Source: Lamellibrachia columna (taxonomy: Eukaryota; Annelida; Polychaeta; Sabellida; Siboglinidae). Taken from it: a stretch of 64,000 bases of DNA. The notes beneath the pieces were generated by a model. It was not told the DNA's origin and did not search any database. It was given only the letters and a program-made list of their open reading frames with translations. The stretch lies in assembly GCA_963662155.1 (NCBI GenBank), contig OY759271.1, positions 42,552,000 to 42,615,999 on the forward strand. Direction: 5' to 3'. A program made the position numbers and the translations under genes. Position 1 is the stretch's first letter; every line of letters begins with the position of its first letter. This document shows positions 1 through 12,511 of this stretch, one piece after another.

Positions 1-957
1 CTAAACGCATAATATAAACATCGTCCTGCTCTTAAATTGTGTGGCTATGTTAGTTTCTTCTTCATCGTGTTGCCAAAATAACTGAATATGGCAAGATGGT
101 TGGGTGTTTCCAAGCCAATGCAAAGAGGCCCCGCTCTACTCAAGAGTTAGATCGACAGTTATTAAAAATTGCATATTGATATATCAAGATATTTCGGCAG
201 TAAAATCATACACTGTCCACACAATTCTCCACGTGTCCCAGTGTTCCTAATCAAATCACTGAATAAAACAAAAACAAAATAGGCCGCTGGTCCAACTTCC
301 AAGCCTAGGCTAGGTCTAGGGCTAGGCTAGACTCGACGACTGTGTCTACCAGCTTGTACTAACAAAACATGAAATTTAAAAACAGTTTGATAAATAAATA
401 CGCATGGCACTACCAAAACAACACTATGGTAAATACGTTTACATTTATGTTTTTGATCCCGGGCACTTGTTTACTGCGGCGTGAATACGAAGGCTTTGAC
501 CAATAAATCAGACCTGGTTTGACAACTCGCTATCGCTACTAACTTCGTTTTTGTGACTGTGACCGCGTTGTTGACTCGTACATGTACGGAATGGTTTGAA
601 CCGATAAGTTTATGTCAGTTGCACTGTCAGAATCGCCGTCGCTATACATTTTGCGTGATCCAAATCTTGCTAAAAGTTAAGTACCTGTGAACCAGCGTAG
701 GCGAAGTTGGTTTGTTTGACCAAAATTATGTCACGCAGCCTGACATCTACCGGCCCAAACCCACAAATTGGTTTCGGAAAGTGCCTTCGGGAATTTAGGT
801 ATACCCCCCGTTTTATGGCTAAATTAATGTAACTTTTTACACTTTCATGATTGAATATGAATAAGGTACAGTTCTATCCAGAACAACTGAAAGCAAATAA
901 ATGTATCCGACCTTTGCATATGATCTTTAAATGTTTCGATTGAAGATGTTCTCAAAA
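1..957. other. spacer, no gene seen
   Basis: No exon with convincing splice sites or coding pattern was found. The stretch has scattered CpG and a short degenerate run of CTAGGCTAGG-type sequence near 300-335, but nothing that can be named. Confidence 0.5.
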
Positions 958-2028
958 GACACTGGAACAACAAGAGGACACCGGAACAACAAGAGGACAC
1001 CGGAACAACAAGAGGACACCGGAACAACAAGAGGACACAGGAACAACAAGAGGACACCGGAACAACAAGAGGACACCGGAACAACAAGAGAACACAGGAA
1101 CAACAAGAGGACACAGGAACAACAAGACGACACTGGAACAACAAGAGAACACTGGAACAACAAGAGGACACAGGAACAACAAGAGGACACAGGAACAACA
1201 AGAGGACACAGGAACAACAAGAGGACACCGGAACAACAAGAGGACACAGGAACAACAAGGGGACACCGGAACAACAAGAGGACACAGGAACAACAAGAGG
1301 ACACCAGAACAACAAGAGGACACAGGAACAACAAGAGGACACCGGAACAACAAGAGGACACAGGAACAACAAGAGGACACCGGAACAACAAGAGGAAACA
1401 GGAACAACAAGGGGACACCGGAACAACAAGGGGACACAGGAACAACAAGGGGACACAGGAACAACAAGGGGACACCGGAACAACAAGAGGACACCGGAAC
1501 AACAAGAGGACACAGGAACAACAAGAGGACACAGGAACAACAAGAGGACACCGGAACAACAAGAGGACACCGGAACAACAAGAGGACACCGGAACAACAA
1601 GAGGACACAGGAACAACAAGAGGGCACAGGAACAACAAGAGGACACCAGAACAACAAGAGGACACAGGAACAACAAGAGGACACCGGAACAACAAGAGGA
1701 CACCGGAACAACAAGGGGACACCGGAACAACAAGGGGACACAGGAACAACAATGGGACACAGGAACAACAAGAGGACACATGAACAACAAGAGGACACAG
1801 GAACAACAAGAGGACACCGGAATAACAAGAGGACACAGGAACAACAAGAGGGCACAGGAACAACAAGAGGACACCGGAACAACAAGAGGACACAGGAACA
1901 ACAAGAGGACATCGGAACAACAAGAGGACACAGGAACAACAAGAGGACACAGGAACAACAAGAGGACATCGGAACAACAAGAGGACACAGGAACAACAAG
2001 AGGACACAGGAACAACAAGAGGACACAG
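958..2028. repeat. 19-bp minisatellite, about 56 copies
   Basis: Tandem array of a 19-bp unit, GGAACAACAAGAGGACACC, with A/C variation at the last base and rare G/A changes. Because 19 is not a multiple of three and the unit has no stop in any frame on either strand, the array is open in several frames for 340-400 codons. These frames read as Glu-Gln-Gln-Glu-Asp-Thr-type or Ser-Cys-Cys-Ser-type repeats and are artefacts of the unit. The array ends directly against a LINE 3' fragment. Confidence 0.95.
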
Positions 2029-2068
2029 TGAGAAACTCCACGTACAGAGAACAACAGGACAGAGGCAC

Positions 2069-2335
2069 ACATTTTTCAGCACCAGAGTCATAAATGCATG
2101 GAATTCATTGTCGGAGGACACGATACAGACCACAACAGTAAACCATATCAAGTCCAAACTTAGAAGAGAATGGAAAGATCATCCTGACCTGTATAGTTAC
2201 CATTTCACAAAACAGACAAACCGAAACAACAATAGTGACACAAATAGTACCAAATCAATAGTGAAAAACGTGAACAATGCCAACAAAAAAACCAACCCTT
2301 CAGCCGGTCTCGATACTCATATGGGTAACTATTGA
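2069..2335 (+). pseudogene. non-LTR retrotransposon ORF2 C-terminus (CR1/L2-like)
   Basis: The plus-strand frame reads FFSTRVINAWNSLSEDT and continues to a stop at 2335. The pattern F-F-S/T-x-R-V-I/V-N-x-W-N-x-L is the usual C-terminal end of CR1/L2-type LINE reverse transcriptases. Everything upstream of the last roughly 90 codons is missing and is replaced by the 19-bp minisatellite. It is a 5'-truncated dead copy. Confidence 0.65.
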
Positions 2336-4085
<1,750 letters not shown>

Positions 4086-4805
4086 AGTTGTTTAATAATA
4101 AGAGTATCTTTCGCAGTCGCGACTGGCAACTTGTGCAAGCAACTGGCTCTTACGCCCGCATACACCGCTTCCATGTAATTGTTCTGTGTAGCGTTCTCCA
4201 CTCGGTCCTAGTCTTCGCAGTCTGATGCAGCTGCTCCAGGTCGGCGCTTGTCTTCAGCCGCATGTCAATGTGCTGCAGGTCGGCGTCGAGAGTACGTGGG
4301 TCGGCAGCAATATCCCTTGAGTCCGTCAGTTTGGAAAATTGCGGACATTGCTTGGTTTGCAGTCGCCTCCTCGTCCATGCATATGTGCTAATTTGTTACC
4401 AGTGAATCCCGATGAATGAACGGAGCTGCTTCCGGTGGAAGGCATCTAGTTTTTTCGTTTCCGACCCGTCAGGTCCCACGCACCCGCGGTGTTCAGTAAG
4501 ACTGCACGCACAAATGCGTTATATAATATTATATAAATGCAATCGGAGTTGCCCGCTGACGTATTGTCTTCGCAGGCGCAGCCAAAGGACCACATGGAGG
4601 ACGTGACTGCACTTTTCGGTGAGACAGATCCTCAACATCTCCGAGCAGGGATCCAAGTTTCTTGGTCGTCCTCCATTCTTCAGCAACACGGTCCGCGTCT
4701 CGGCTGGTGATTGTTTTAGGCTCTTCAGAGGGCCCAGCGGTTTGTCGGGTGTCGGCAGTGCTATCAGTACCCCCCCTGTGTCTACTTCTAGTGGGAGATG
4801 CTTCT
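4086..4805. other. spacer, no gene seen
   Basis: Moderately GC-rich sequence with several short overlapping open frames on both strands. No recognisable domain or consistent splice-site pair was found. Confidence 0.4.
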
Positions 4806-5312
4806 ATCACAAGATTTAACAAGATTTGCCATCCAAGCCAAAGGCCCAGATGGCAAGTGGACAAGGAAGCCATTGGCTTATCGAGAGTCCAACAATGTTC
4901 ATCTACTTATAACCCGCCCTCCTGAGATATGTGTCAACCTTGTTTTTAAACATATTCACGCTGCTAGCAGTTACACAATCTGTAGACAATTTGTTCCATT
5001 AATTTATTGTCCTCTGTGAGAACGAGTGCTTCCTGATGTCCAATCTACATTGATCCTTTACTAATTTTACCTCATGTCCTCTAGTTCTGCTATCCTTCTT
5101 GAGTGAGAAAAACATATTTCTATCAATATTTTCATACCCATTCAATATCTTAAAAACTTCAATCTGATCTCCTCTTAACCTCCTTGTCTCTAGAGTTGTT
5201 AAACCACATTCTTTCAGGCGTTCTTCATAACTAAGGTCTCTCAGTTCTGGAATCATTTTAGTTGCTCTCCTTTGTATGCGTTCAAGCGTATCTATATCCT
5301 TCTTACGATATG
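4806..5312 (-). mobile_element. 5'-truncated CR1/L2-like LINE: RT C-terminus plus 3' UTR
   Basis: On the minus strand the frame from about 5310 reads an ERIQRRATKMIPEL start and continues to an in-frame TAA just before WNKLSTDCVTASSVN, then ends at a TAG near 4908. This is the C-terminal region of a CR1/L2-type reverse transcriptase, killed by that premature stop. About 100 bp of 3' UTR follow, ending in AAATCTTGTT repeats. The same 3' UTR recurs at 15775, 17576/19157 and 40755, which defines a family. A 20-bp segment (TATCCTTCTTACGATATGGA) is duplicated just upstream near 5290-5335. Confidence 0.75.
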
Positions 5313-5335
5313 GATATCCTTCTTACGATATGGAG

Positions 5336-6410
5336 ACTTCGTTGAACATATCGGCGATGAGTCTGGAATGTTCAGCAGATGCGTACTTCAAATGTTCGCC
5401 TGAAATCGAATCATATCCGTCGGCCATGGTGTAAGTGTTCTATCTCTGGCCTGTTCGCCGATAATCGACGGCGTGCACAATCTTACTGCGTTTTTTACTC
5501 AAATGGTTCATCACAACTTACGTTCAATAAACTAGTGAAGGTGGTGAACCCCTTCAGAAACGATAAGGCGATATAAACGAGTGGCGTTACCCACCTCGAA
5601 CATTCCCTTTAATGCCAGGAAAACTTATTGGTGATTGATTGATTGGAAACCAACGAGCAACACACACTAGGCCCCGTATGATCTTAGCAAGATTATTGCA
5701 CTCGGAAAGCATACATCGAATAAAATCATATCAAAATGAACTAGTATGTCAATAAATAACCACTCCCACTTACACTGCATAAACAAATTGGCTTTTCAAT
5801 TTCGTTGACAGTTTTTGTCGGATTTCACAATAAAGAGAGATAAATTGGCAGCTACAAATCTAATGTAAGAATCGTCCACTTCGCATCATTTGTACGAGGT
5901 AATCGCATCATGTTACGTCGACTGCATTTCCGTACGACAATATGAAATACTTCGATGACAGACACGCAGCTTTCGACAAGCAGGTGACAACCTAAACTAT
6001 TAGTTGAGTCAGTTCTTTTCAGATCTTTAATAAGCATCGTGCAACAGAGTATATGTAAATTGTTGACGGCTGGTCAATTGTGAGGTGTTTCTCTGAATTC
6101 AATATACAAAACTGCGTCAGTAATTATAATTATGAAACAGTCATACCACCTAACGTTAACTATTTTTACTTGTCTAGATTGAGATCAAAGAAAATGTCGC
6201 ACATGTCTGATGAGTTCACAGTTCACATCGCTTAAATTTCCTAGCCGCTAGGCTCGCAGCAGTCGCTACCACGATCGCACAATTTTTTTATCAACACTGC
6301 AACATCTTCTGATTGACTAAGGCTTCTGAAAGTGCTGGTACCTGACGATATCCGATCTTTTTTTAGCCAGTTACATTTTTTACAAATAGGTACAAACAGA
6401 CAAGCATATG
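5336..6410. other. spacer, no gene seen
   Basis: No exon, repeat family or RNA gene could be recognised in this AT-rich stretch. Confidence 0.4.
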
Positions 6411-6426
6411 ATGGCTACAAGAAAAC

Positions 6427-6432
6427 TTTAAT
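6427..6432 (-). terminator. possible polyadenylation signal of the PLAT gene
   Basis: The minus strand reads ATTAAA here, about 920 nt downstream of the PLAT stop codon and just beyond the 9-bp minisatellite. It is a common variant signal, but the assignment is a guess from position only. Confidence 0.25.
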
Positions 6433-6584
6433 CGACTATGATGTTTTTCACATAAAATCCAGCGCGCAAATAAGGCGGGTGCTTTTCCAACGTGGCAGGC
6501 TCGCCTGACTTGGGTGCACGATACACATTTCTATTGCAAGCGCTTGCTGACAAGGCTGCCCCGATACTGGACGCGTCGTGTGGT

Positions 6585-7348
6585 AGATGCAGTAGTTGCA
6601 GTAGGCGCAGTAGTAGTAGCAGGTGCGGTAGGAGCGGTATGTGCGGTAGGTGCGACAGGAGTGGTCGGTGCGGTAGGAGTGGTAGGTGCGGTAGGAGCGG
6701 TAGGTGCGGTAGGAGCGGTATGTACGATAGGTGCGACAGGAGTGGTCGGTGCGGTAGGAGCGGTAGGTGTGGTAGGAGCGGCAGGTACGGTAGGTGTGGT
6801 TGGTGCTGTAGGTGCGGCAGGAGTGGTCGGTGCGGTAGGAGCGGCAGGTACGGTAGGTGTGGTTGGTGCTGTAGGTGCGGTAGGAGCGGTAGGTGTGGTA
6901 GGAGCGGCAGGTACGGTAGGTGTGGTTGGTGCTGTAGGTGCGACAGGAGTGGTCGGTGCGGTAGGAGCGGCAGGTACGGTATGTGTGGAAGGTGCGGTAG
7001 GTGCGACAGGAGTGGTCGGTGCGGTAGGAGCGGCAGGTACGGTATGTGTGGAAGGTGCGGTAGGTGCGACAGGAGTGGTCGGTGCGGTAGGTGCGGTAGG
7101 AGCGGTATGTGCGGTAGGTGCGTTAGGTGTGGTAGGAGCGTTAAGTGTGGTAGGAGCGTTAGGTGTGGTAGGTGCGGCAGGAGTGGTCGGTGCGGCAGGA
7201 GAGGTCGGTGCGGTAGGTGTGGTAGGAGCGTTAGGTGCGTTAGGTGCGGCAGGAGTGGTCGGTGTGGTAGGTGTGGTAGGTGTGGTAGGTGCGTTAGGTG
7301 CGGCAGGAGTGGTAGGTGCGTTAGGTGCGGCATGAGTGGTCGGTGCGG
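6585..7348 (-). repeat. 9-bp minisatellite directly after the PLAT stop codon
   Basis: Degenerate 9-bp unit GTAGGWGYG (plus strand), about 85 copies. Being a multiple of three, the array keeps whole frames open on both strands: Val-Gly-Ala repeats on plus; Leu-Pro-His and Ala-Pro-Thr repeats on minus. It begins only a few bases after the TGA of the PLAT gene, so it most likely lies in that gene's 3' UTR. Confidence 0.9.
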
Positions 7349-7351
7349 CAG

Positions 7352-7604
7352 TCACCGGGGCGGACATTCTCTGTAAGGATCGCACTGGAATGCATGAGCA
7401 AACGTCGTGATCTTCAGTGATCGCCATCTGGGCAGGTAGTTCACTTTTGTGCCAACTCTAGTAATGTTCAGTTTTATATATGCGCATTTCCATCTGTCGA
7501 AGCGTCTGCAAGCGAACCTCGTCCAGGCACCAAGGCCGTTATTTTTCATCTCCACACACGGTTTATATCTGAAGCACTTTTCATCAAATGTAAAGGTGTC
7601 GACC
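7352..7604 (-). CDS. PLAT gene exon 3: C-terminal half and stop
   Basis: The acceptor TTCTTTTCCACAG is followed by G-GTC, which completes the split codon of exon 2. The exon reads VDTFTFDEKCF, then cysteine-rich sequence with GLGAWTRFAC, and ends ECPPR-TGA at 7352. After the TGA the same frame stays open through the minisatellite to 6428. Confidence 0.8.
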
Positions 7605-9928
7605 CTGTGGAAAAGAAAAAGCAGACATGTTATTCGTCACATTGTAGCAGATATAAACACACAAAAATGTATCAAATATAAATGATACGTTTATTAGCAC
7701 CATTCAATATATCTATGCAATGCACATATGCATGTCCGTCCTCAGTAATGGGGGTAGGGGGGTTTGAGAGAATTTTGTATACTTGTAAAACAATCAGAAA
7801 TCCCCGGCTGATTGTGTAGGTTCGAACACCCATTTTCAAAACTCTAATGACACAATTGTTGAATAGAGCACGTGTGTAATAATACAGTGTAGTTATTTAC
7901 GTCAGGTGCAAAGGTCATTGTACCGAAAACACTCGACGTTGTGTGGCACTACGATCGCGTCTGTTTTTTTCACACAAGTCGGCCATCTTGTTATTTACCT
8001 TCTTTTGCGCAGTTATAATTTCATAATCGGTAGAACTATTTGATTACGTCATTAAGTCATCGCGTACAAAATGGCGCGTGCAACGACACATATAATTTAT
8101 CAAAACCCCTTTATAGTCATTATTAACATTTAATTAATGAAATATACGGGCGGTGCTCTGTTTTGTCGTTTATGTCCGGTATAAGACCAGCACGCTATTG
8201 TGTTATATAAGAAATAAATGGTGGACGCCGCAAAGGGTTGATCAACTTTAATGATCACGATCAGTTTAACTAAACAATATTATGGTAAATACGTTGGATT
8301 CCTTTCCCATAAAAATATAGGTTTAGTCGTTAAAATCAAGGCGCCAAGTCGTTTAGCCGCTCGTTTTTTCAAATACACGTTTTCAACGAAGATCAATTTC
8401 AAAATAAAAAATTGCAGCCATGTATGCCTGCGGGCAAATATAAACATTGGATTTTTAGTTCCATATATCATCATCATCTCATCTAATCGTCCGTTGGTGC
8501 TGTTTAATATGCTGGCGCAGGTTTCAGTTATGTTCCTAGTGTGTTAGTGGGTTATTGAGCTTGTCAAATCCGCTAAGTCTTGACCCCTTAGGGGCGTCTT
8601 ACAATACGGAATACCAATGGCATGGTACAGTTTATTAACACGAATAATACATTGAATGTATACGTTGATAGAAATAATGCATCTAACTTACTTTTCACAA
8701 AAAGGTGACTTTAATTGAAAATTGTAACAACTAGCCCCGGTCTCCCCTACTAACCGTCTATTCGATGCATGTGCTTTTGGCAAGAATGTGCGCTAAAAAG
8801 CAGCATTGCATTCATATAATATGTATAATGTTGGAAATACAAGGGGTGGTGTCTTACCCCATAGGGGCTCCTTGCCCCACCATACCCTATGCACAACGTA
8901 GCGATACAAAAAAGCAATAATTATAAATGCCCGTACTGACACGATATTCGCACACCTGGATATCAACGCCAACATTTTGCCACTGCTGTCACAGATTTGC
9001 CGTTCATAACATTTGTTTTTTCCAATGTCATAATTTACAGCCCGTTGGTAACATTTGTGTTTTCCCTTGTATTTTTTTTCTAATCCTAAGCGAAAGACAT
9101 ATTTACTGGTTTCGTTCGAGGTCATCCTTGTCATCGTTGTCCAGATTGATCCATTTGCTATAGTAAATACCATTTGAAAGTTGTGCCAGTATGTCGTTGT
9201 CAGTTCCTGCCCAATAATTGTCGCCGGTTGCTACCTCCATGGAATAGCTGCATTCTAAAACAGATTTATAAAACCGCCGTTATACCAAACTTTCACCTAC
9301 ACAGCCAAAGAAAATGATGTGCGTGCGTGCGTCCTGTGTGCATATGTGAGCCCGCTAAAAAGAATAATTGATTGTAATAACTTGTATGCACGTAATCGAT
9401 GAAATACCTGTTAGTGGTTTAATATATTGAATCTATGGCCAAGCACAAAAGCTTCTTCAAAGTTGTGAGGAAACAATTGTGTGGTAGACCTAATGAGTAC
9501 AGTGGAATCTAGCTTTACTAGTATAATTTATGGCAATGATTGTATTTGAAAGGCCGGGAAAAAGTATAGATCTGTATACAATTATTTAAAACAAGTATTC
9601 TAAAAATAAAAGTGACACAAAAATGTATTTAGAATAGCTTCAAAAAGGATTTTAGATGACAAATAAATAAATATTTCTTTATTGGCAAAATACAAAATAA
9701 AGTACAACTGAACTATCCCTGAATAAAGTGTATACAAAACAAAGTACAACCGAACTATCTCTGAATAAGGTGTATACAAAACAAAGCACAACTGAACTAT
9801 CCCTGAATAAAGTGTATGCGTTACAACTTACGTTTCTCTTTGTCAACGGGCGCGCGTAGACAACACTCGATCACGACAGAAAGCAGCAGCAGACACACTA
9901 CCAAGACATGGAAGCAGCGGGCGAACAT
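7352..9928 (-). CDS. secreted single-PLAT-domain protein, 3 exons (gene span)
   Basis: Exons at 9928-9832, 9254-9107 and 7604-7352 join in phase (97, 148 and 253 nt) to give 165 codons plus TGA. The N-terminus MFARCFHVLVVCLLLL is a clear signal peptide, probably cut near residue 23. Residues 35-129 form a PLAT (LH2) domain: the TGDNYWAGTDNDI block matches the family pattern TGD-x-x-GAGTD-A-x-V, followed by a W-x-x-LDN block, D-D-L-E-R-N, an aromatic-rich DTFTF strand, and GLGAW near residue 107. The mature part has seven cysteines (34, 92, 98, 114, 122, 156, 162), which suggests disulfides outside the cell, and one N-glycosylation sequon at Asn128. PLAT domains bind lipid or protein partners in lipoxygenases, lipases and polycystins; stand-alone secreted forms have no fixed function. 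The specific role here is unknown. Exons were predicted from splice signals and phase only. Confidence 0.82.
7605..9106. other. PLAT intron 2, includes dispersed repeat copy
   Basis: This 1.5-kb intron holds one copy of a dispersed repeat (about 8610-8760) and otherwise no recognisable feature. A palindrome-free AT-rich body and short random open frames make up the rest. Confidence 0.55.
8610..8760 (+). repeat. dispersed repeat, copy A
   Basis: Similar at roughly 80% by eye to the reverse complement of 15310-15460. Both copies contain the block CAACTAGCCCCGGTCTCCCC near one end and TAATGTATACGTTGA-like sequence in the middle. A short third terminus is at 16441-16463. Confidence 0.65.
9107..9254 (-). 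CDS. PLAT gene exon 2: N-terminal half of PLAT
   Basis: The acceptor is TCTGTTTTAG at 9255-9264 and the donor is ACCA|GTAAAT. The frame carries the diagnostic GDNYWAGTDNDI and SKWINLDN motifs. A different frame of the same DNA gives a longer ORF (8793-9173), but that frame lacks any domain. Confidence 0.82.
9690..9816. repeat. 42-bp tandem repeat, 3 copies
   Basis: Three copies of a 42-bp unit containing AGTACAACTGAACTATC and TGAATAAAGTGTATAC. The array lies in intron 1 of the PLAT gene, ending just before its donor. Confidence 0.9.
9832..9928 (-). CDS. PLAT gene exon 1: signal peptide
   Basis: ATG at 9928-9926 opens 32 codons with a basic start, a leucine/valine-rich core and a Cys-Cys end, then an acidic/basic spacer. 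The donor AAAC|GTAAGT is strong. It leaves phase 1, which the next exon completes. Confidence 0.8.
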
Positions 9929-10348
9929 TGCTTCAATTCACTTCCAGACATTGCTTTAGTTCACTTCCAGATGCGTCTAAACATTATGGCTATCGTTTTT
10001 CATTTTGTTTTTAACTTTTAACTTAACTTTTAATACTGCTGCCTTTTAATCCCTGGAAAGTGCTCGCTCAGCATGGTTTTCCTCATGTAGAGTTTATTCC
10101 TCGATACTCGGGTATCTACAGTTCGCGTTTGAAAATTGCACAAAAACAGTTACGTCATAGGCTCGTGACTGGTTCAACTAATTCGCGCGAACCCAAAGGG
10201 CGGGCAAGTAGGAAAAAGCGGGCCGAGTGCCATGTTGTTCTCGTTTCAGTCATTTAGTATTCCAATTTGTGCTTACAACATGGACATGTTTTTGTTTTGT
10301 TGATTCTACATTATTTTGGTCATTAGCTACACAGATCCTCAGAATGAA
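9929..10348. promoter_or_regulatory. region upstream of the PLAT gene
   Basis: This is the presumed promoter side of the minus-strand PLAT gene. It contains a near-duplicate ATTCACTTCCAGACATTGCTT motif pair (about 9935-9980). No TATA box could be placed with confidence. Confidence 0.3.
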
Positions 10349-10404
<56 letters not shown>

Positions 10405-10480
10405 ATACATACATACATACATACATACATACATACATACATACATACATACATACATACATACATACACATATATATAG
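10349..10480. repeat. (AT)n-(CATA)n compound microsatellite
   Basis: About 22 AT units, then about 18 CATA units, then AT again. Directly visible. Confidence 0.97.
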
Positions 10481-12511
10481 GTACTCGGGGCTTTCAACTT
10501 GTTGATGAGTTAACCAATTGCTAATTCAACCTATTGTTATGTTAATTGTTATTTCAACCGTCATTAAGTTACCAACCTACACTCATTGATATGTGAACGA
10601 GGAATTAAATTAACGAGTCAAATTACCCAGTCATGTGACATGTGGTCGTTGACCCCGACGCGATCTCTCTCACCCCGTAGATGATGACCCTCCTGAGGAT
10701 CAGGGCAGAGCAACTGGGGGAGGAGGGTGTAAGAGCTACCAGCTCGTTGAGTGCCCTCAGGTTCTCCAACATGACGACAGTGAGATTGACGACAGTGAGA
10801 TTGACGACAGTGAGATTGACGACAGTGAGATTGACGACAATGAGATTGACGCCCGCATTAAGAGACTTCATCAGTGCGGCATTAAACAAGACAGTTTTAC
10901 CACAGCTCCTTCAAACCCCCATTTCACATACATAAATAGCAATAAGTGAAATAGTGGGGCTGTGAGGAAGTCGTTAAACACATACGTGTCACAAAAGCAA
11001 TGCCAGCAGTAATGTTGGGTCAAAAGTGAAGTTCCAAGAGGTTATATGCTTTACGGCTCATTGCTTCTTTCTTCAAGAATTCGCGCCAGTCCACAAAACT
11101 TAAAATTGCTTATAACGGGCTTAAATGACCGAATTGAAATGTCCATGATACATTTTTGATCATAGTTTGGGCACCTCTAAGCACTAGTACCAACGTTTTT
11201 TTTAGTTCCAATTTTGGTACCAAAATTCCATCTGGCTCATGGACTATAGACACAATGTCATGAAACAATGGGTCTGAGAATTTAATAGAGCCTAGGCGCA
11301 GCCACACATCTAAGATGGAGCTTATTCTGTTTATTGAAAGACGTCTTAGCTGACTGACTGTACTACAACCAGGTATTGCGTAACACCAGCAACATACTAA
11401 ACAGTCCGTGTACCAGTCTTGCATAACAACTCCGAGTGGCCAGCGTATTGCCGGTTGTGTCGTTGGGATGTTCCCATGTAGAGCAGCGGGGTGTATTGTC
11501 GCTTCAGAACTATGAATTTGGCTAATACATGTTCGATCGTTGAATGTATGTGATTATTATATATTAGCAGTATTAAGGGTTTTTTGTAAGGAAACTCACC
11601 CGCGTTTATATCTTTATATGGCAAAAATAAATAATTTGCTAAGGATGGGATCTTACGCACGAGACAGGCCATTATTGGACGGGCGTGTCGCTGCAGACGA
11701 AGGGAGACCGAGCATATTCGCACATTCACAATTTGGTGGCGTAAAACGAGCGTGTAATCACGTTGGCAACAGAAGCTGCGGTCAGACAATGTCTGCAGTA
11801 AAGATCTGCTTCACGTTTGTGCTGAAAGTTGGATTAAAATGTCTTGAGAATATTACTCGGGAGGTAAGCGTTGTCTAATCACGTACAGTTATATGAATAC
11901 GTTTGCTTAGCATGTATAGTAAGTTTCGGGAATCCGATTATATGACCGGGCATTTGTTGTATATGCACTTGGCCTTGAATGAGTTTATTCCATACAGCCC
12001 CTTCGGTGATTAACATAGGAGTTTGCATGTGGTGCACACATAAATTTTAAACATTATTTCAAAATAGTGCACATGATACGTGTATGTATATTCAGATGGC
12101 CTTGTTATGCGGATGGGGTGGGCTGGTGGAGCTAAAGTAGACTATGCTCACAGCACGCTAAGAGGGATGAATTGAAGGTGTTTTATTACTTTTGATGGGA
12201 GTAGGTTCCAGGCATTGATAACTCTGGTACAAAATGAATATGTATATATATATATTTATTCGTGCTTGTATTTGTATGATTTTGTTGGGATTGCTGTTTC
12301 GGGGGCGGGTGAATCATTGAATGGGATTATAAGGTGTTGTGGCATAGTAACGTTTAGGAGTTATGTTTTATTTTGTAGAAGTTAGTAAATTGGTGTTGTG
12401 CTGCATTGTCGTTATAGAAGCCTCGTATGCAATCTCTGAAATGGAGTTTGATTGATGTCAGTAGATAGCCCTTAGTATCATAGAGATATGAATGGCCCTA
12501 TTTGTAATTAG
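10481..12511. other. spacer; possible promoter or first exon near 11.6-11.87 kb
   Basis: Mostly unrecognised sequence. A CpG-rich segment at about 11640-11870 ends in CGGGAG|GTAAGC, a strong donor, preceded on the plus strand by an open frame with an ATG at 11790. It could be the 5' exon of a plus-strand gene, but no partner exon is proven. Confidence 0.35.
10778..10853. repeat. 15-bp tandem repeat, 5 copies
   Basis: Unit GACGACAGTGAGATT repeated about five times; directly visible. Confidence 0.9.

Noticed and set aside
845..2157. Open frames of 340-407 codons on both strands
   Set aside because: They are translations of the 19-bp minisatellite, which has no stop in any frame; no non-repeat domain or splice context.
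6492..7376. Plus-strand frames with Val-Gly-Ala or Gly-Arg-Cys-Gly repeats
   Set aside because: Frames of the 9-bp minisatellite, and antisense to the PLAT gene.
8793..9173. 126-codon minus-strand frame with cysteines
   Set aside because: It overlaps PLAT exon 2 in a different phase and runs into intron sequence; the phase that gives the PLAT motif is another one.
11110..11424. 104-codon minus-strand frame that looks protein-like in places
   Set aside because: No family recognised and no splice partner; left uncalled.
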